From contig NZ_JACHIK010000001.1 of the NCBI RefSeq assembly GCF_014203155.1, positions 1 through 64,000 on the forward strand: 64,000 nucleotides of DNA, read 5' to 3'. Each line of letters opens with the position of its first letter. The stretch's first letter is position 1. A program made the position numbers and the translations under genes. The stretch is from Shinella fusca (GTDB taxonomy: Bacteria; Pseudomonadota; Alphaproteobacteria; Rhizobiales; Rhizobiaceae). Shown here in pieces: positions 10,746 to 19,326 of the stretch. The notes beneath the pieces were generated by a model. That model searched no databases. It saw nothing but the letters and a program-made list of their open reading frames with translations, and had not been told where the DNA came from.

Positions 10746-11276
10746 ATGAGACCCTTCGACGACGCCGCACAGATCCTCTTCGGCAAGTCCGCCGACCAGC
10801 TCGACGAGACGGAGCGGGAGGTACTGCTGCATTCCCGCGAGGGACGCATCCTCTCGGAAGACCGCAACGTCGCCTACGAGGCGCGGCAATCGCTCGGCGA
10901 CCGGGTGGCCGATGCCATCGCCCGGGTCGGCGGATCGTGGACCTTCATCATCGGCTTCCTCCTCTTCCTCGTCGTCTGGACGCTCGCCAACACCGTCCTG
11001 CTGTCGCGGGATGCCTTCGACCCCTATCCCTTCATCTTCCTCAACCTCGTGCTCTCCATGCTCGCGGCGCTGCAGGCGCCGATCATCATGATGTCGCAGA
11101 ACCGGCAGGCCGCCCGCGACCGCTTCGAGGCCTCCAAGGACTACGAGGTCAACCTGAAGGCCGAGATCGAGCTGATCGCGCTGCATCACAAGATCGACAC
11201 CTATCTCCTCGACGAGATCGCCGCCCTCAAGCTGGAAATCCTGCGCCTGCGCGAGGCGCTGCGGCAGCAGGAATGA
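10746..11276 (+). CDS. DUF1003 membrane protein
   Basis: A 176-residue protein with two central transmembrane segments (SWTFIIGFLLFLVVW and FIFLNLVLSMLAALQAP), flanked by a charged N-terminus and a C-terminal helix rich in Glu, Leu and Arg that may form a coiled coil (DEIAALKLEILRLREAL). This layout, with the MMSQNRQAARDR segment after the second helix, is that of DUF1003. The function of the family is not established. The ATG at 10746 is the only sensible start. Confidence 0.88.
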   Translation: MRPFDDAAQILFGKSADQLDETEREVLLHSREGRILSEDRNVAYEARQSLGDRVADAIARVGGSWTFIIGFLLFLVVWTLANTVLLSRDAFDPYPFIFLNLVLSMLAALQAPIIMMSQNRQAARDRFEASKDYEVNLKAEIELIALHHKIDTYLLDEIAALKLEILRLREALRQQE

Positions 11277-11420
11277 CACGTCACCACAACCTGAAATACC
11301 CATAAATCTCACAAAATCAATCTATAGGAGAAATTAAGATTCGCGGAGCACGATATGCGTGCATCCGCCTTCCGGATGCGGGAATGCCACGTCGCCAGAC
11401 AATCCCAAGGAGGAGATGTC

Positions 11421-11843
11421 ATGCACGCCCTTACCCGCCTGTCGAAGGATCGCGCCGGCACCTCGGCGCTGGAATTCGCGATCATCGCGCCGCTTTTCTT
11501 TCTCACGCTCTTCACGCTGATCGCCTACGGCATCTACCTTTCCGTCACCCATTCCGTGCAGCAGATCGCGGCGGATGCGGCACGCACGGCGGTGGCCGGC
11601 CTCAACCCGGCCGAGCGCGTCACGCTGGTCAATCGCTATCTCGACGCCTCGCGCCTCGACTATTCCTTCATCAACCGGGCGAAGATGCATGTCGAGGTCA
11701 GCGACGATCCCGGCAATGCCGACCAGTTCACCGTGACGATCACCTACGATTCCAGCGACCTGCCGATCTGGAAGCTCTTCACCTTCGCCCTGCCGCAGGA
11801 GAAGATCGAGCGCTATGCCACGGTGCGCGTGGGAGGGCTGTAG
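11421..11843 (+). CDS. TadE-like pilus assembly protein
   Basis: A 140-residue protein starting MHALTRLSKDRAG, followed by the TadE N-terminal membrane helix with the characteristic SALEFAIIAPLFF. The ATG at 11421 follows the strong ribosome-binding site AAGGAGG (11408-11414); the longest frame starts at 11355 without support. TadE proteins are minor pilin-like parts of Flp/Tad pili. The next gene, TadG-like, starts 1 base after its stop, so the two are co-translated. No other tad genes are present in the window. Confidence 0.87.
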   Translation: MHALTRLSKDRAGTSALEFAIIAPLFFLTLFTLIAYGIYLSVTHSVQQIAADAARTAVAGLNPAERVTLVNRYLDASRLDYSFINRAKMHVEVSDDPGNADQFTVTITYDSSDLPIWKLFTFALPQEKIERYATVRVGGL

Positions 11844-11844
11844 G

Positions 11845-13563
11845 ATGCAGCCGCCCCGCCTCCTTGCCGACCGCTCCGGCAATATCGGCACGCTCGCCGC
11901 CCTCAGCCTGCCGCTGATGATCTTCTCGCTCGCCCTCGGCGTCGACTACGGCTATTTCACCGTGCAGCGGCGCCAGTTGCAGGCTTCAGTGGACCTTGCC
12001 GCCATCGCCGCCGCCTCGAGCGTCGGTGAGGCGGAGAAGTCGGCCGCAGCCTATTTCGCGCTCAACAAGCTGCCCGTCACCGTCACGGGCAGGGACGGGC
12101 TCATCATTCCCCCGGCAATCGCGCTCGCAAGGGACGCCATGCCCCTTGCGGCCGCCCAGGTCGAGCGCGGCCGCTACGTCGCCGATCCCGATATCGCACC
12201 CGAGGCGCGCTTCAAGCCCGCCGGCGCGGATGCCGACGCCGCGCGCGTCACCCTCAGCCGGCCCGCCGATCTCTTCGTGTCGGCGATGTTCCTGCCGAAG
12301 CCGCCGCTCCTTTCCGCGACGGGCACGGCCTCGCGTTCGAAGATCGCCGCCTTCTCGCTCGGCACGCGCCTTGCCAGCCTCAACGACGGCATCCTCAATG
12401 CCCTGCTCGGCCAGCTTCTCGGCACGACCCTCTCCCTGAAGGCGATGGATTACCGGGCGCTCGTCGATGCCGATATTTCCGCCCAGCCCTTCCTCAAGGC
12501 GGTCGCGACCCGCCTCGACCTGACGGCGGCGACCTACGAGGACGTGCTGAATGCCGGCCTCACCATGCCCGAGCTTCTCGCCGCGATGGGCGCCGTGGAC
12601 GGGCTTTCCGGCCCCGTGCGTTCGGCGCTGCGCCTCATCGAGCAGGCGACGGCCGGCAGCAAGGTCAAGCTGCCGCTCTCGCGCATCCTCAACCTCGATC
12701 CGAAGAAGGGCCTTGCCGTCGCGACCGGCGGCGACTGGGCGATGTCCGTCAATGCGCTGCAGATGATATCCGCCGCCGCGGGGCTCGCCAATAGCGGCAA
12801 GCAGGTGGCGCTCGACGCCGGCGCCGCCCTTCCCGGCCTTGCCGGCGTCAGCGTGAAGCTCGCCATCGGCGAGCCGCCGGTCGAAACGCCCGCCCATCGG
12901 CTCGGCGCACCCGGCAGCGCCGTGCGCAGCGCCCAGACCCGGCTTGCCGTCGAGGTGAGCATCGACGGCCTTGCCGCCCTTGCGGGCCTGCGCGTTAAAC
13001 TGCCGCTCTACGTGGAGGTCGCCGCGTCGGAGGCGAAGCTCGCCGACATCCGCTGCCTCGGCGGTACGCCGGAAAATGCCGAGGTGGCGGTGGATACCGT
13101 GCCGGGCGTCGCGGAGATCGCGATCGGCAAGGTCGATCCTTCCGTCCTTTCGGATTTTTCCGACGAGCCGCGTGTCGAAAAGGCCCGCATCGTCGATTCC
13201 GCGCTGCTTGCCATCAATGCGCTGGCGCATGGCGAGGTGAAGAACCTCGGCAAGACCCGCCTCACCTATTCGCCGACCGAGATCGCCGCGAGGACGACGA
13301 AGACCGTATCGACGCGCGACACGCTCACCTCCGCCGTCAAGACCCTGATCGGCGACATGGACGTGGAAGTCGACATCAAGCTCCTGAACCTTGCGCTCAA
13401 CACCTCGCTGGTCACCAAGGCGCTCGCCTCGACGCTGACGGCCGTGACGCCCGCCATCGACGAGCTTCTCTACAACCTGCTGCTGGTGGCCGGGGTCAGG
13501 ATCGGCGAGGCCGACGTCACGGTGACGGGCGTGCGCTGCCAGCGGCCCGCCCTCGTGCAATGA
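11845..13563 (+). CDS. TadG-like protein (Flp pilus assembly, N-terminal Tad domain)
   Basis: A 572-residue protein. The N-terminus has the TadE/TadG helix: RSGNIGTLAALSLPLMIF, then ALGVDYGYFTVQRRQLQ and AIAAAS, which anchors the protein in the inner membrane with the rest in the periplasm. The remainder is Ala/Leu/Lys-rich and beta-strand-like with one late C-terminal cysteine (GVRCQRP) and one at about residue 415; I see no von Willebrand MIDAS motif, unlike many longer TadG proteins. It is coupled to the preceding TadE gene and its stop lies 2 bases from the convergent GFA gene stop. Confidence 0.82.
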   Translation: MQPPRLLADRSGNIGTLAALSLPLMIFSLALGVDYGYFTVQRRQLQASVDLAAIAAASSVGEAEKSAAAYFALNKLPVTVTGRDGLIIPPAIALARDAMPLAAAQVERGRYVADPDIAPEARFKPAGADADAARVTLSRPADLFVSAMFLPKPPLLSATGTASRSKIAAFSLGTRLASLNDGILNALLGQLLGTTLSLKAMDYRALVDADISAQPFLKAVATRLDLTAATYEDVLNAGLTMPELLAAMGAVDGLSGPVRSALRLIEQATAGSKVKLPLSRILNLDPKKGLAVATGGDWAMSVNALQMISAAAGLANSGKQVALDAGAALPGLAGVSVKLAIGEPPVETPAHRLGAPGSAVRSAQTRLAVEVSIDGLAALAGLRVKLPLYVEVAASEAKLADIRCLGGTPENAEVAVDTVPGVAEIAIGKVDPSVLSDFSDEPRVEKARIVDSALLAINALAHGEVKNLGKTRLTYSPTEIAARTTKTVSTRDTLTSAVKTLIGDMDVEVDIKLLNLALNTSLVTKALASTLTAVTPAIDELLYNLLLVAGVRIGEADVTVTGVRCQRPALVQ

Positions 13564-13565
13564 GC

Positions 13566-13961
13566 CTACCGGGCCTGCGGGAATTGCGGCACGCCGTCGT
13601 CGATCTCGTAATAGTCGCCCTTGTCCGCGCAGAAGATATGGACGCCGATCTTCAGCCCTGTCGGCCGGTCGAAGGCGCCGGCCATGATCGAGGTATAGTC
13701 CGAACCGTCGCCCTTCCAGAACAGCGCCGAGCCGCAGGTGCGGCAGAAGCCGCGGCTGGCCATATCGCTCGCCCTGTACCAGGTGACGTTCTCGCCGCCC
13801 TCCACCGTCAGCCGGTCGTCCCCGACATTGGTGGCGGCGTAGTGATGGCCGGTCTGCCGCCGGCACTGGCTGCAATGACAGGCTATAACGTCGCGCAAGG
13901 GGCCGACGGTGCGAAAGCGCACCGCCCCGCACAGGCAATGGCCGGTATGTTCCTCGCTCAT
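13566..13961 (-). CDS. GFA family (CENP-V/GFA fold) zinc protein
   Basis: A 131-residue protein with the zinc-binding cysteines of the glutathione-dependent formaldehyde-activating family: Cys9-Leu-Cys11, Cys28-His-Cys30-Ser-Gln-Cys33 and Cys73-Arg-Thr-Cys76, plus the typical GSALFW. Members are often annotated as formaldehyde-activating enzymes, but most have no shown activity, so only the fold and zinc binding should be relied on. Start ATG at 13961. It lies alone between tadG (convergent) and the terminator of the DAHP synthase gene. Confidence 0.9.
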   Translation of the reverse strand: MSEEHTGHCLCGAVRFRTVGPLRDVIACHCSQCRRQTGHHYAATNVGDDRLTVEGGENVTWYRASDMASRGFCRTCGSALFWKGDGSDYTSIMAGAFDRPTGLKIGVHIFCADKGDYYEIDDGVPQFPQAR

Positions 13962-13976
13962 TCTTCCTCCCGAACG

Positions 13977-14010
13977 AAAACCGGGCCAGCTTTGCCAGCC
14001 GGCCCGGTCC
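13977..14010 (-). terminator. Terminator downstream of DAHP synthase gene
   Basis: On the minus strand the arms ACCGGGCC (14008-14001) and GGCCCGGT (13987-13980) form a stem followed by TTTT and CG. It lies about 75 nt beyond the stop of the class II DAHP synthase gene and before the GFA gene start. Confidence 0.75.
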
Positions 14011-14083
14011 TGTCAATTTCACATTCCTGAATGCTTGCATCAGCTCCGCTAATTTACGGAACCGAAGCGTGAACGAAACGCGA

Positions 14084-15457
14084 TCAGCCGTTCACCACCA
14101 TGCGCTTTTCATCGCGGCCGCCCTTCATGCGCTCGGCAAGGAGGAAGGCGAGCTCCAGCGCCTGATCCGCATTGAGGCGCGGATCGCAATGGGTGTGGTA
14201 GCGGTCGGCAAGGTCGTCGCCGGAAAGCGCGCGGGCGCCGCCCGTGCATTCCGTGACGTCGTTGCCGGTCATCTCGATGTGGATGCCGCCCGGATGCGTG
14301 CCTTCCGACCGATGGATCTGGAAGAAGCTCTCGACCTCCGACAGGATCCGCTCGAACGGGCGGGTCTTGTAGTTGTTGAGCGTGATCGTGTTGCCGTGCA
14401 TCGGGTCACACGACCAGATGACCTTCTTGCCTTCCCGCTCCACGGCGCGGATGAGGCGCGGCAGGTTTTCCGCGACCTTGTCGTGGCCGAAGCGGCAGAT
14501 CAGCGTCAGGCGGCCGGCCTCGTTGGCCGGGTTCAGCGCGTCGATCAGCTCGATCAGGTTGTCGGGCTGGAGCGACGGGCCGCATTTGAGGCCGAGCGGG
14601 TTCTTGATGCCGCGGCAGTATTCGACATGGGCATGATCGAGCTGGCGCGTGCGGTCGCCGATCCAGATCATGTGGCCGGACGTGGCGTACCAGTCGCCCG
14701 AGGTGGAATCCACGCGCGTCAGCGCCTGCTCGTAGCCGAGCAGCAGCGCCTCGTGGCTGGTGAAGAAATCCGTCTCGCGCAGGTTCGCGTGGTTCTCCGA
14801 GGTGATGCCGATGGCCTTCATGAAGTCCATCGTCTCGGAGATCCGGTCGGCGAGCTTGCGGTAGCGCTCGGCCTGCGGCGAATCCTTGACGAAGCCGAGC
14901 ATCCACTGGTTGACGTTTTCCAGGTTGGCATAGCCGCCCATGGCGAAGGCGCGAAGCAGGTTCAGCGTCGCGGCCGACTGGCGGTAGGCCATGATCTGGC
15001 GCTCCGGATTCGGCACGCGGGCCTCTTCCGTGAACTCGATGCCGTTGATGATGTCGCCGCGGTAGGAGGGCAGCGTCACGTCGCCCTGCTTCTCGAAGCC
15101 GGAGGAGCGCGGCTTGGCGAACTGGCCGGCGATGCGGCCGACCTTCACGACGGGCTGCTGGGCGCCGAAGGTCAGCACCACGGCCATCTGCAGGAAGGCG
15201 CGGAAGAAGTCGCGGATCGTATCGGCACCGTGTTCGGCGAAGCTCTCGGCGCAGTCGCCGCCCTGAAGCAGGAAGCCCTTGCCTTCGGCGACGTTGGCGA
15301 GCGAAGCCTTGAGGCGGCGCGCTTCGCCGGCGAAGACGAGCGGCGGAAACTTCGCGAGGCGCTCTTCGGTCGCCGCCAATGCGGCGAGATCGGGATATTC
15401 CGGAACTTGGCTGATGGGCTTGTCCCGCCAGCTGCTCGGCGTCCAATTCTGTGCCAT
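14084..15457 (-). CDS. aroG: 3-deoxy-7-phosphoheptulonate synthase, class II
   Basis: First enzyme of the shikimate pathway, joining phosphoenolpyruvate and erythrose 4-phosphate. The 457-residue protein is of the plant/mycobacterial class II type (AroA-II): [15 protein letters not shown] at the start, GGDCAESF at 66-73 with the metal-binding Cys69, the CRFGHDK and [12 protein letters not shown] motifs, and [17 protein letters not shown]. The start at 15457 follows AGGTGAG; the frame open to 15502 adds residues foreign to the family. Symbols differ between genomes (aroF, aroG, aroA), so the symbol is only indicative. Regulation by aromatic end products cannot be read from the sequence. Confidence 0.95.
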   Translation of the reverse strand: MAQNWTPSSWRDKPISQVPEYPDLAALAATEERLAKFPPLVFAGEARRLKASLANVAEGKGFLLQGGDCAESFAEHGADTIRDFFRAFLQMAVVLTFGAQQPVVKVGRIAGQFAKPRSSGFEKQGDVTLPSYRGDIINGIEFTEEARVPNPERQIMAYRQSAATLNLLRAFAMGGYANLENVNQWMLGFVKDSPQAERYRKLADRISETMDFMKAIGITSENHANLRETDFFTSHEALLLGYEQALTRVDSTSGDWYATSGHMIWIGDRTRQLDHAHVEYCRGIKNPLGLKCGPSLQPDNLIELIDALNPANEAGRLTLICRFGHDKVAENLPRLIRAVEREGKKVIWSCDPMHGNTITLNNYKTRPFERILSEVESFFQIHRSEGTHPGGIHIEMTGNDVTECTGGARALSGDDLADRYHTHCDPRLNADQALELAFLLAERMKGGRDEKRMVVNG

Positions 15458-15611
15458 GATACTCACCTGTCCTAAGCGCCTGCCGGAGCCGGAAGACGCC
15501 ACTCATTTAGAAGATGCGGGCTTATAGACCGTTAGATGGTTCTTGCATAGCCGGCTTTCCAGCCGGCATCGCTCCGTTTGCGCCCTGTGGCCGTCGCGAT
15601 ACGCCTTCGTC

Positions 15612-17000
15612 TCAGACCCGCTGGCCGCTCCGCACGCGATAGCTCGGCTGGTACATCGTCACCAGCTCCTCCGTCGCCGTCGGGTGCACGGCCATGGTGC
15701 GGTCGAAATCGTCCTTGGTGACGCCGGCCTTCAGCGAGACGCCGAGGAGCTGCGCCATCTCGCCCGCCTCGTGGCCGAGGATATGCGCGCCGACGACCTT
15801 GCGGTCGCCGGCATTGACGATGAGCTTCATGATCGTCTTCTCCTGCCGGCCGGAGAGCGTCGCCTTCATCGGGCGGAATTCGGCGCGGTAGACTTCGAGG
15901 TCGTCGAACTTCTTCGCGGCCTCCTCCTCGCTGAGCCCGACCGTGCCGATCTCGGGCTGGGAAAAGACGGCGGTGGCGATGAGGTCGAGGTCCGGCGAGA
16001 CGGGATTGCCGCGGAACTCCGTCTCGATGAAGCACATGGCCTCGTGGATCGCGACGGGGGTGAGCTGCACGCGGTCGGTCACGTCGCCGAGCGCGAAGAT
16101 GCCCGGAACGTTGGTGCGCGAATAGTCGTCCACGACGATGGCGCCCTTCTCGTTCGTCCTGACGCCCGCCGTCTCCAGCCCGAGGCGCGCCGTGTTCGGC
16201 ACGCGGCCGAGCGCCAGCATCACCTGGTCGACGACGAGCGTTTCGCCCGCCTTGGTCGTCACGGTGCGCCGGCCGCCCTCGCCTTCGGCGACATGGGTGA
16301 TGATGTCCTCGCAGATGACGCGGATGCCCTTGGCGATCATCGCCGCCTGCAGGCCTGCGCGCATGTCCTGGTCGAAGCGCGAGAGGATCTGCTTGCCGCG
16401 GTAGATCAGTGTCGTCTCGACGCCGAGCCCGTGGAAGATGTTGGCGAATTCGACGGCGATATAACCGCCGCCGGAGATCAGGATGGACTTCGGCAGTTCG
16501 GCAAGGTCGAAGGCCTCGTTGGAGGTGATGCAGAGATCGTGGCCGGGCAGGTCGAAATGCGGCGTCGGATGGCCGCCGACGGCGATCACGATGCGCTCGG
16601 CCGTCACCAGTTCGTCGGTCGCCGTCAGGCGCACCGTGTTCGGCCCGACCAGCACGGCGCGGGTCTGGAGGATCGTCGCGCCGGCATTGTCGAGGCCCTT
16701 GCGGTAAAGGCCCTCGAGCCGCGTGATCTCGGCCTCCTTGGCGGCGACCAGCGCCTTCCAGTCGAAGCGCGTCTCGCCGACCGTCCAGCCGAAGCCCGCC
16801 GCGTCCTCGAAATGCTCGTGGAACTGGGAGGCGTAGACATAGAGCTTCTTCGGCACGCAGCCGCGGATGACGCAGGTGCCGCCGAAGCGGAATTCCTCGG
16901 CAATACCCACCTTCTTGCCCATGCCGGCCGCAAGGCGCGCGCTGCGCACGCCGCCCGAGCCCCCACCGATGACGAAGAGGTCGTAGTCGAATGCCGTCAT
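15612..17000 (-). CDS. gor: Glutathione-disulfide reductase
   Basis: Reduces oxidised glutathione with NADPH in the cytoplasm. The 462-residue protein has the FAD-binding GGGSGGVRSAR at its N-terminus, the redox disulfide Cys43/Cys48 (GTCVIRGCVPKK), a second dinucleotide fold (SGGGYIAVEFA) followed by an arginine-containing stretch (YRGKQILSRF) suited to NADPH, and the C-terminal catalytic HPTATEE. Start ATG 17000 with GGAGATCATCAC upstream. Two tandem terminators separate it from the preceding DUF2059 gene, so it is probably transcribed on its own. Confidence 0.95.
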   Translation of the reverse strand: MTAFDYDLFVIGGGSGGVRSARLAAGMGKKVGIAEEFRFGGTCVIRGCVPKKLYVYASQFHEHFEDAAGFGWTVGETRFDWKALVAAKEAEITRLEGLYRKGLDNAGATILQTRAVLVGPNTVRLTATDELVTAERIVIAVGGHPTPHFDLPGHDLCITSNEAFDLAELPKSILISGGGYIAVEFANIFHGLGVETTLIYRGKQILSRFDQDMRAGLQAAMIAKGIRVICEDIITHVAEGEGGRRTVTTKAGETLVVDQVMLALGRVPNTARLGLETAGVRTNEKGAIVVDDYSRTNVPGIFALGDVTDRVQLTPVAIHEAMCFIETEFRGNPVSPDLDLIATAVFSQPEIGTVGLSEEEAAKKFDDLEVYRAEFRPMKATLSGRQEKTIMKLIVNAGDRKVVGAHILGHEAGEMAQLLGVSLKAGVTKDDFDRTMAVHPTATEELVTMYQPSYRVRSGQRV

Positions 17001-17087
17001 GTGATGATCTCCTGCGGGCGGGCCTGGACGAAGCGCCCGCGGGCGAATCCGCCTTGGGGCCCGCCGAATATAGGGAGTGCGGACTGA

Positions 17088-17120
17088 AAAGGAAAAGGCC
17101 GCTCCCGAAAGGAACGGCCC
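17088..17120 (-). terminator. Second of two tandem terminators after DUF2059
   Basis: Minus strand: GGGCCGTTCC, loop TTTC, GGGAGCGGCC, then TTTTCC and TTTT. The stem has one internal mismatch. It lies just beyond another terminator and before the gor start. Confidence 0.7.
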
Positions 17121-17126
17121 GAAAGG

Positions 17127-17154
17127 AAAAAGGCGGCCTTGAGGCCGCCTTTCC
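17127..17154 (-). terminator. First of two tandem terminators after DUF2059
   Basis: Minus strand: AAAGGCGGCCT, loop CA, AGGCCGCCTTTTT. A near-perfect stem with a T run, six bases after the DUF2059 stop at 17160. Confidence 0.88.
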
Positions 17155-17159
17155 GACGA

Positions 17160-17705
17160 TTACTGCTGCTGCGTCTGCGCTTCGCCGCCTTCGGCCGGGG
17201 TCGTCGTGCCGATCATCGCATCCAGCTTCTTGCCGCTCTCGGCACGAAGGTCGCGGTCGACGCCGTTCGCCCAGATCTCGGCGGCCTTCATGACTTCGCG
17301 CGTGGCGATCGGGCCGTCCGACAGGAGCTTCTTGCCGACGGGCGAATTGTAGAAGTCGGCGATGGCCTTCAGCTCGTCCTGCGTGAAGGTCTTGGCGTAG
17401 ATGGTCGCGGCTTCCTTCTCGAGGTCGGCGCGGCGCGAGGCAAGCGCGAGCGCCTGCTCGTCGACGACCGTGTTGATCTCCGATTCGTGGTTCGGCGAGG
17501 CCTGGATGAGCGTCGACTTCACGCGGGCGGCAAGGCCGGGCAGGATATTGTCGAAGCGGCTCGTCGCGCCGATGGCGTCGATGGCCGTGCGCGCGGCCTT
17601 GATCTGCTCGTCCGTCACGTCCTGCGCCCTGACGGCGCCGGCAAGGCTTGCCGAAACGATGAGGGTCGCCGCGAGGGTCCGGCCGAAACCAGCAAATTTG
17701 ATCAT
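17160..17705 (-). CDS. DUF2059 periplasmic protein
   Basis: A 181-residue protein with a signal peptide (MIKFAGFGRTLAATLIV, cleavage near VRAQD) and a helical body containing the DUF2059 signature: YAKTFTQDELKAIADFY and NSPVGKKLLSD. The family is widespread in proteobacteria with no proven function. It follows rpiA by only 18 bases on the same strand and should be its operon partner; the functional link is not obvious. Two terminators follow. Confidence 0.9.
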   Translation of the reverse strand: MIKFAGFGRTLAATLIVSASLAGAVRAQDVTDEQIKAARTAIDAIGATSRFDNILPGLAARVKSTLIQASPNHESEINTVVDEQALALASRRADLEKEAATIYAKTFTQDELKAIADFYNSPVGKKLLSDGPIATREVMKAAEIWANGVDRDLRAESGKKLDAMIGTTTPAEGGEAQTQQQ

Positions 17706-17723
17706 GTCGGTCTGTGCTCCTGT

Positions 17724-18422
17724 CTAGTCTTTTGCCGTCAGCGTGCGCGCACCCGCGGGTCCCGCGATGATGGCCAGCGACGCCATGTTGATGAAGAGGC
17801 CGTGTTCGACGACGCCCGGTATGTCATTGAGGCGGCTTGCGAGCGCATCTGCATCAGGAATGCGGCCAAAAGATGCGTCGAGAATGTAGTGCCCGCCATC
17901 CGTGGTGAAGGTGCCGTCGCCGGAGGCGCGCAGCGAAATCGGTCCCGAAAGGCCGAGCCGGTCGGCCGTCTTCTCGATGGCGATGCGGGTGGAGACGAGG
18001 CCGAAGGGATTGACCTCGATCGGCAGCTTGAAGGCGCCGAGCGTCTCGACCACCTTGCTCTCGTCGGCGATCACGATCATGCGCTGCGAGGCGGCCGCGA
18101 CGATCTTCTCGCGCAGGAGCGCGCCGCCGCCGCCCTTGATGAGGTTGAGGCGGCCGTCCACCTCGTCGGCGCCGTCGATGGCAAGGTCGAGCTCGGGCAG
18201 TTCGTCGAGCGATTTCAGCGGCACGCCGAGTTCCAGGCACAGCCGCGCCGTGCGCTCGGAGGTCGGCACGCCTTCGACCCGAAGGCCGCCGGCGACCTTC
18301 TCGGCAAGAAGGCGCACGAACTCTTCCGCCGTCGAGCCGGTGCCGATGCCGAGGCGCATGCCGTCTTCCACATGGGCAAGCGCGGCTTCGGCCGCCTTGA
18401 TCTTCATTTCCCGGGCGTCCAT
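17724..18422 (-). CDS. rpiA: Ribose-5-phosphate isomerase A
   Basis: Interconverts ribose 5-phosphate and ribulose 5-phosphate in the pentose phosphate pathway. At 232 aa it has the usual length and motifs: GTGSTAEEF (phosphate loop), DGADEVD with the catalytic aspartates, and [11 protein letters not shown] with the general-base region. ATG 18422 follows GGGGGAG; the longer frame to 19238 is antisense to gph and is not coding. Divergent from gph across 189 bp; downstream DUF2059 gene is 18 bases away. Confidence 0.96.
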   Translation of the reverse strand: MDAREMKIKAAEAALAHVEDGMRLGIGTGSTAEEFVRLLAEKVAGGLRVEGVPTSERTARLCLELGVPLKSLDELPELDLAIDGADEVDGRLNLIKGGGGALLREKIVAAASQRMIVIADESKVVETLGAFKLPIEVNPFGLVSTRIAIEKTADRLGLSGPISLRASGDGTFTTDGGHYILDASFGRIPDADALASRLNDIPGVVEHGLFINMASLAIIAGPAGARTLTAKD

Positions 18423-18611
18423 GCCCAAACTCCCCCAACGGTGCCAGCCGGCGCACATGGGCCGCCGAAATTCCGGTGAGACACTTACACGCCCTGAATG
18501 GCAAACGAAAGCCAAAATCGGCGCATCCCCAGCGGGCCGAAGCCGATTGCAAAAGCCCGCGCCATCGCTTAGGCCGGAAGCCTCCCTCCTCCTTCCCGCA
18601 AGGTACTGCCC

Positions 18612-19286
18612 ATGAATTCCCCCCTCGTTGTCTTCGATCTCGACGGTACGCTCATCGACACGGCGCACGATCTCGTGGCGAGCCTCAACCACACGATCGG
18701 CCTCGCCGGCCTCGAGCCGGTGACCTACGGCGACCTCACCTATCTCGTCGGCCATGGCGGCCAGGTGATGATCAAGCGCGCCTTCGCGATGCGCGGACGC
18801 GAGATTTCCGACGGCGAACTGGCAGAAATGCTCACCGCCTTCGTCGACCACTATGCCGAGGCGATGCCGGGCGTCTCGACGCCCTTCCCGGGCCTTGCCG
18901 AAGCCATGGACCGGCTTGCCGGCGCCGGTCACCGGCTTGCCGTCTGCACCAACAAGACGGAAGGCCTCGCCCGCCGGCTGCTCGAAGGCCTCGCGCTTAC
19001 GCCGCGCTTTGCCGCGATTACCGGCGGCGACACCTTCGCCGTGCGCAAGCCGGACGCCGAACACCTCCTCGGCACGGTGCGCCTTGCCGGGGCCGAGCCG
19101 AAGCGTACCGTGATGATCGGCGACAGCCTCAACGACATGCTCGTCGCCCGCAACGCGGGCGTGCCCTCCATCGGCGTGCCCTTCGGCTATTCGGACGTCC
19201 CGGTCGCCGACCTCGACCCGAGCCACGTCATCGCCCATTTCGACGAGTTGACGCCGGCCCTGGTGGAAGAATTGCTCGCCCGGTGA
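18612..19286 (+). CDS. gph: HAD family phosphoglycolate phosphatase
   Basis: A 224-residue HAD-superfamily hydrolase of the phosphoglycolate phosphatase group, which clears 2-phosphoglycolate. Motif I is FDLDGTLID with the nucleophile Asp9 and Asp11, motif II is the CTNKTEGLA region, and the last acidic motif is [11 protein letters not shown] helical cap lies between motifs I and II. The rpiA neighbour, also in sugar-phosphate metabolism, is divergent. Substrate assignment among HAD enzymes by sequence is moderately safe here because of overall Gph-like length and the [14 protein letters not shown] cap motif. Confidence 0.88.
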   Translation: MNSPLVVFDLDGTLIDTAHDLVASLNHTIGLAGLEPVTYGDLTYLVGHGGQVMIKRAFAMRGREISDGELAEMLTAFVDHYAEAMPGVSTPFPGLAEAMDRLAGAGHRLAVCTNKTEGLARRLLEGLALTPRFAAITGGDTFAVRKPDAEHLLGTVRLAGAEPKRTVMIGDSLNDMLVARNAGVPSIGVPFGYSDVPVADLDPSHVIAHFDELTPALVEELLAR

Positions 19287-19326
19287 CGGCGGGGCGAAAG
19301 CCCCTCATCCGCCTGCCGGCGCCCGA

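Noticed and set aside
11986-14040. 684-codon frame on the minus strand over tadG
   Set aside because: Overlaps tadG antisense and the GFA gene; no ribosome-binding site or motif.
15548-15570. GCCGGC-TTTCCA-GCCGGC hairpin as gor terminator
   Set aside because: Stem is GC-rich but has no T run on the minus strand; kept only as a possibility.
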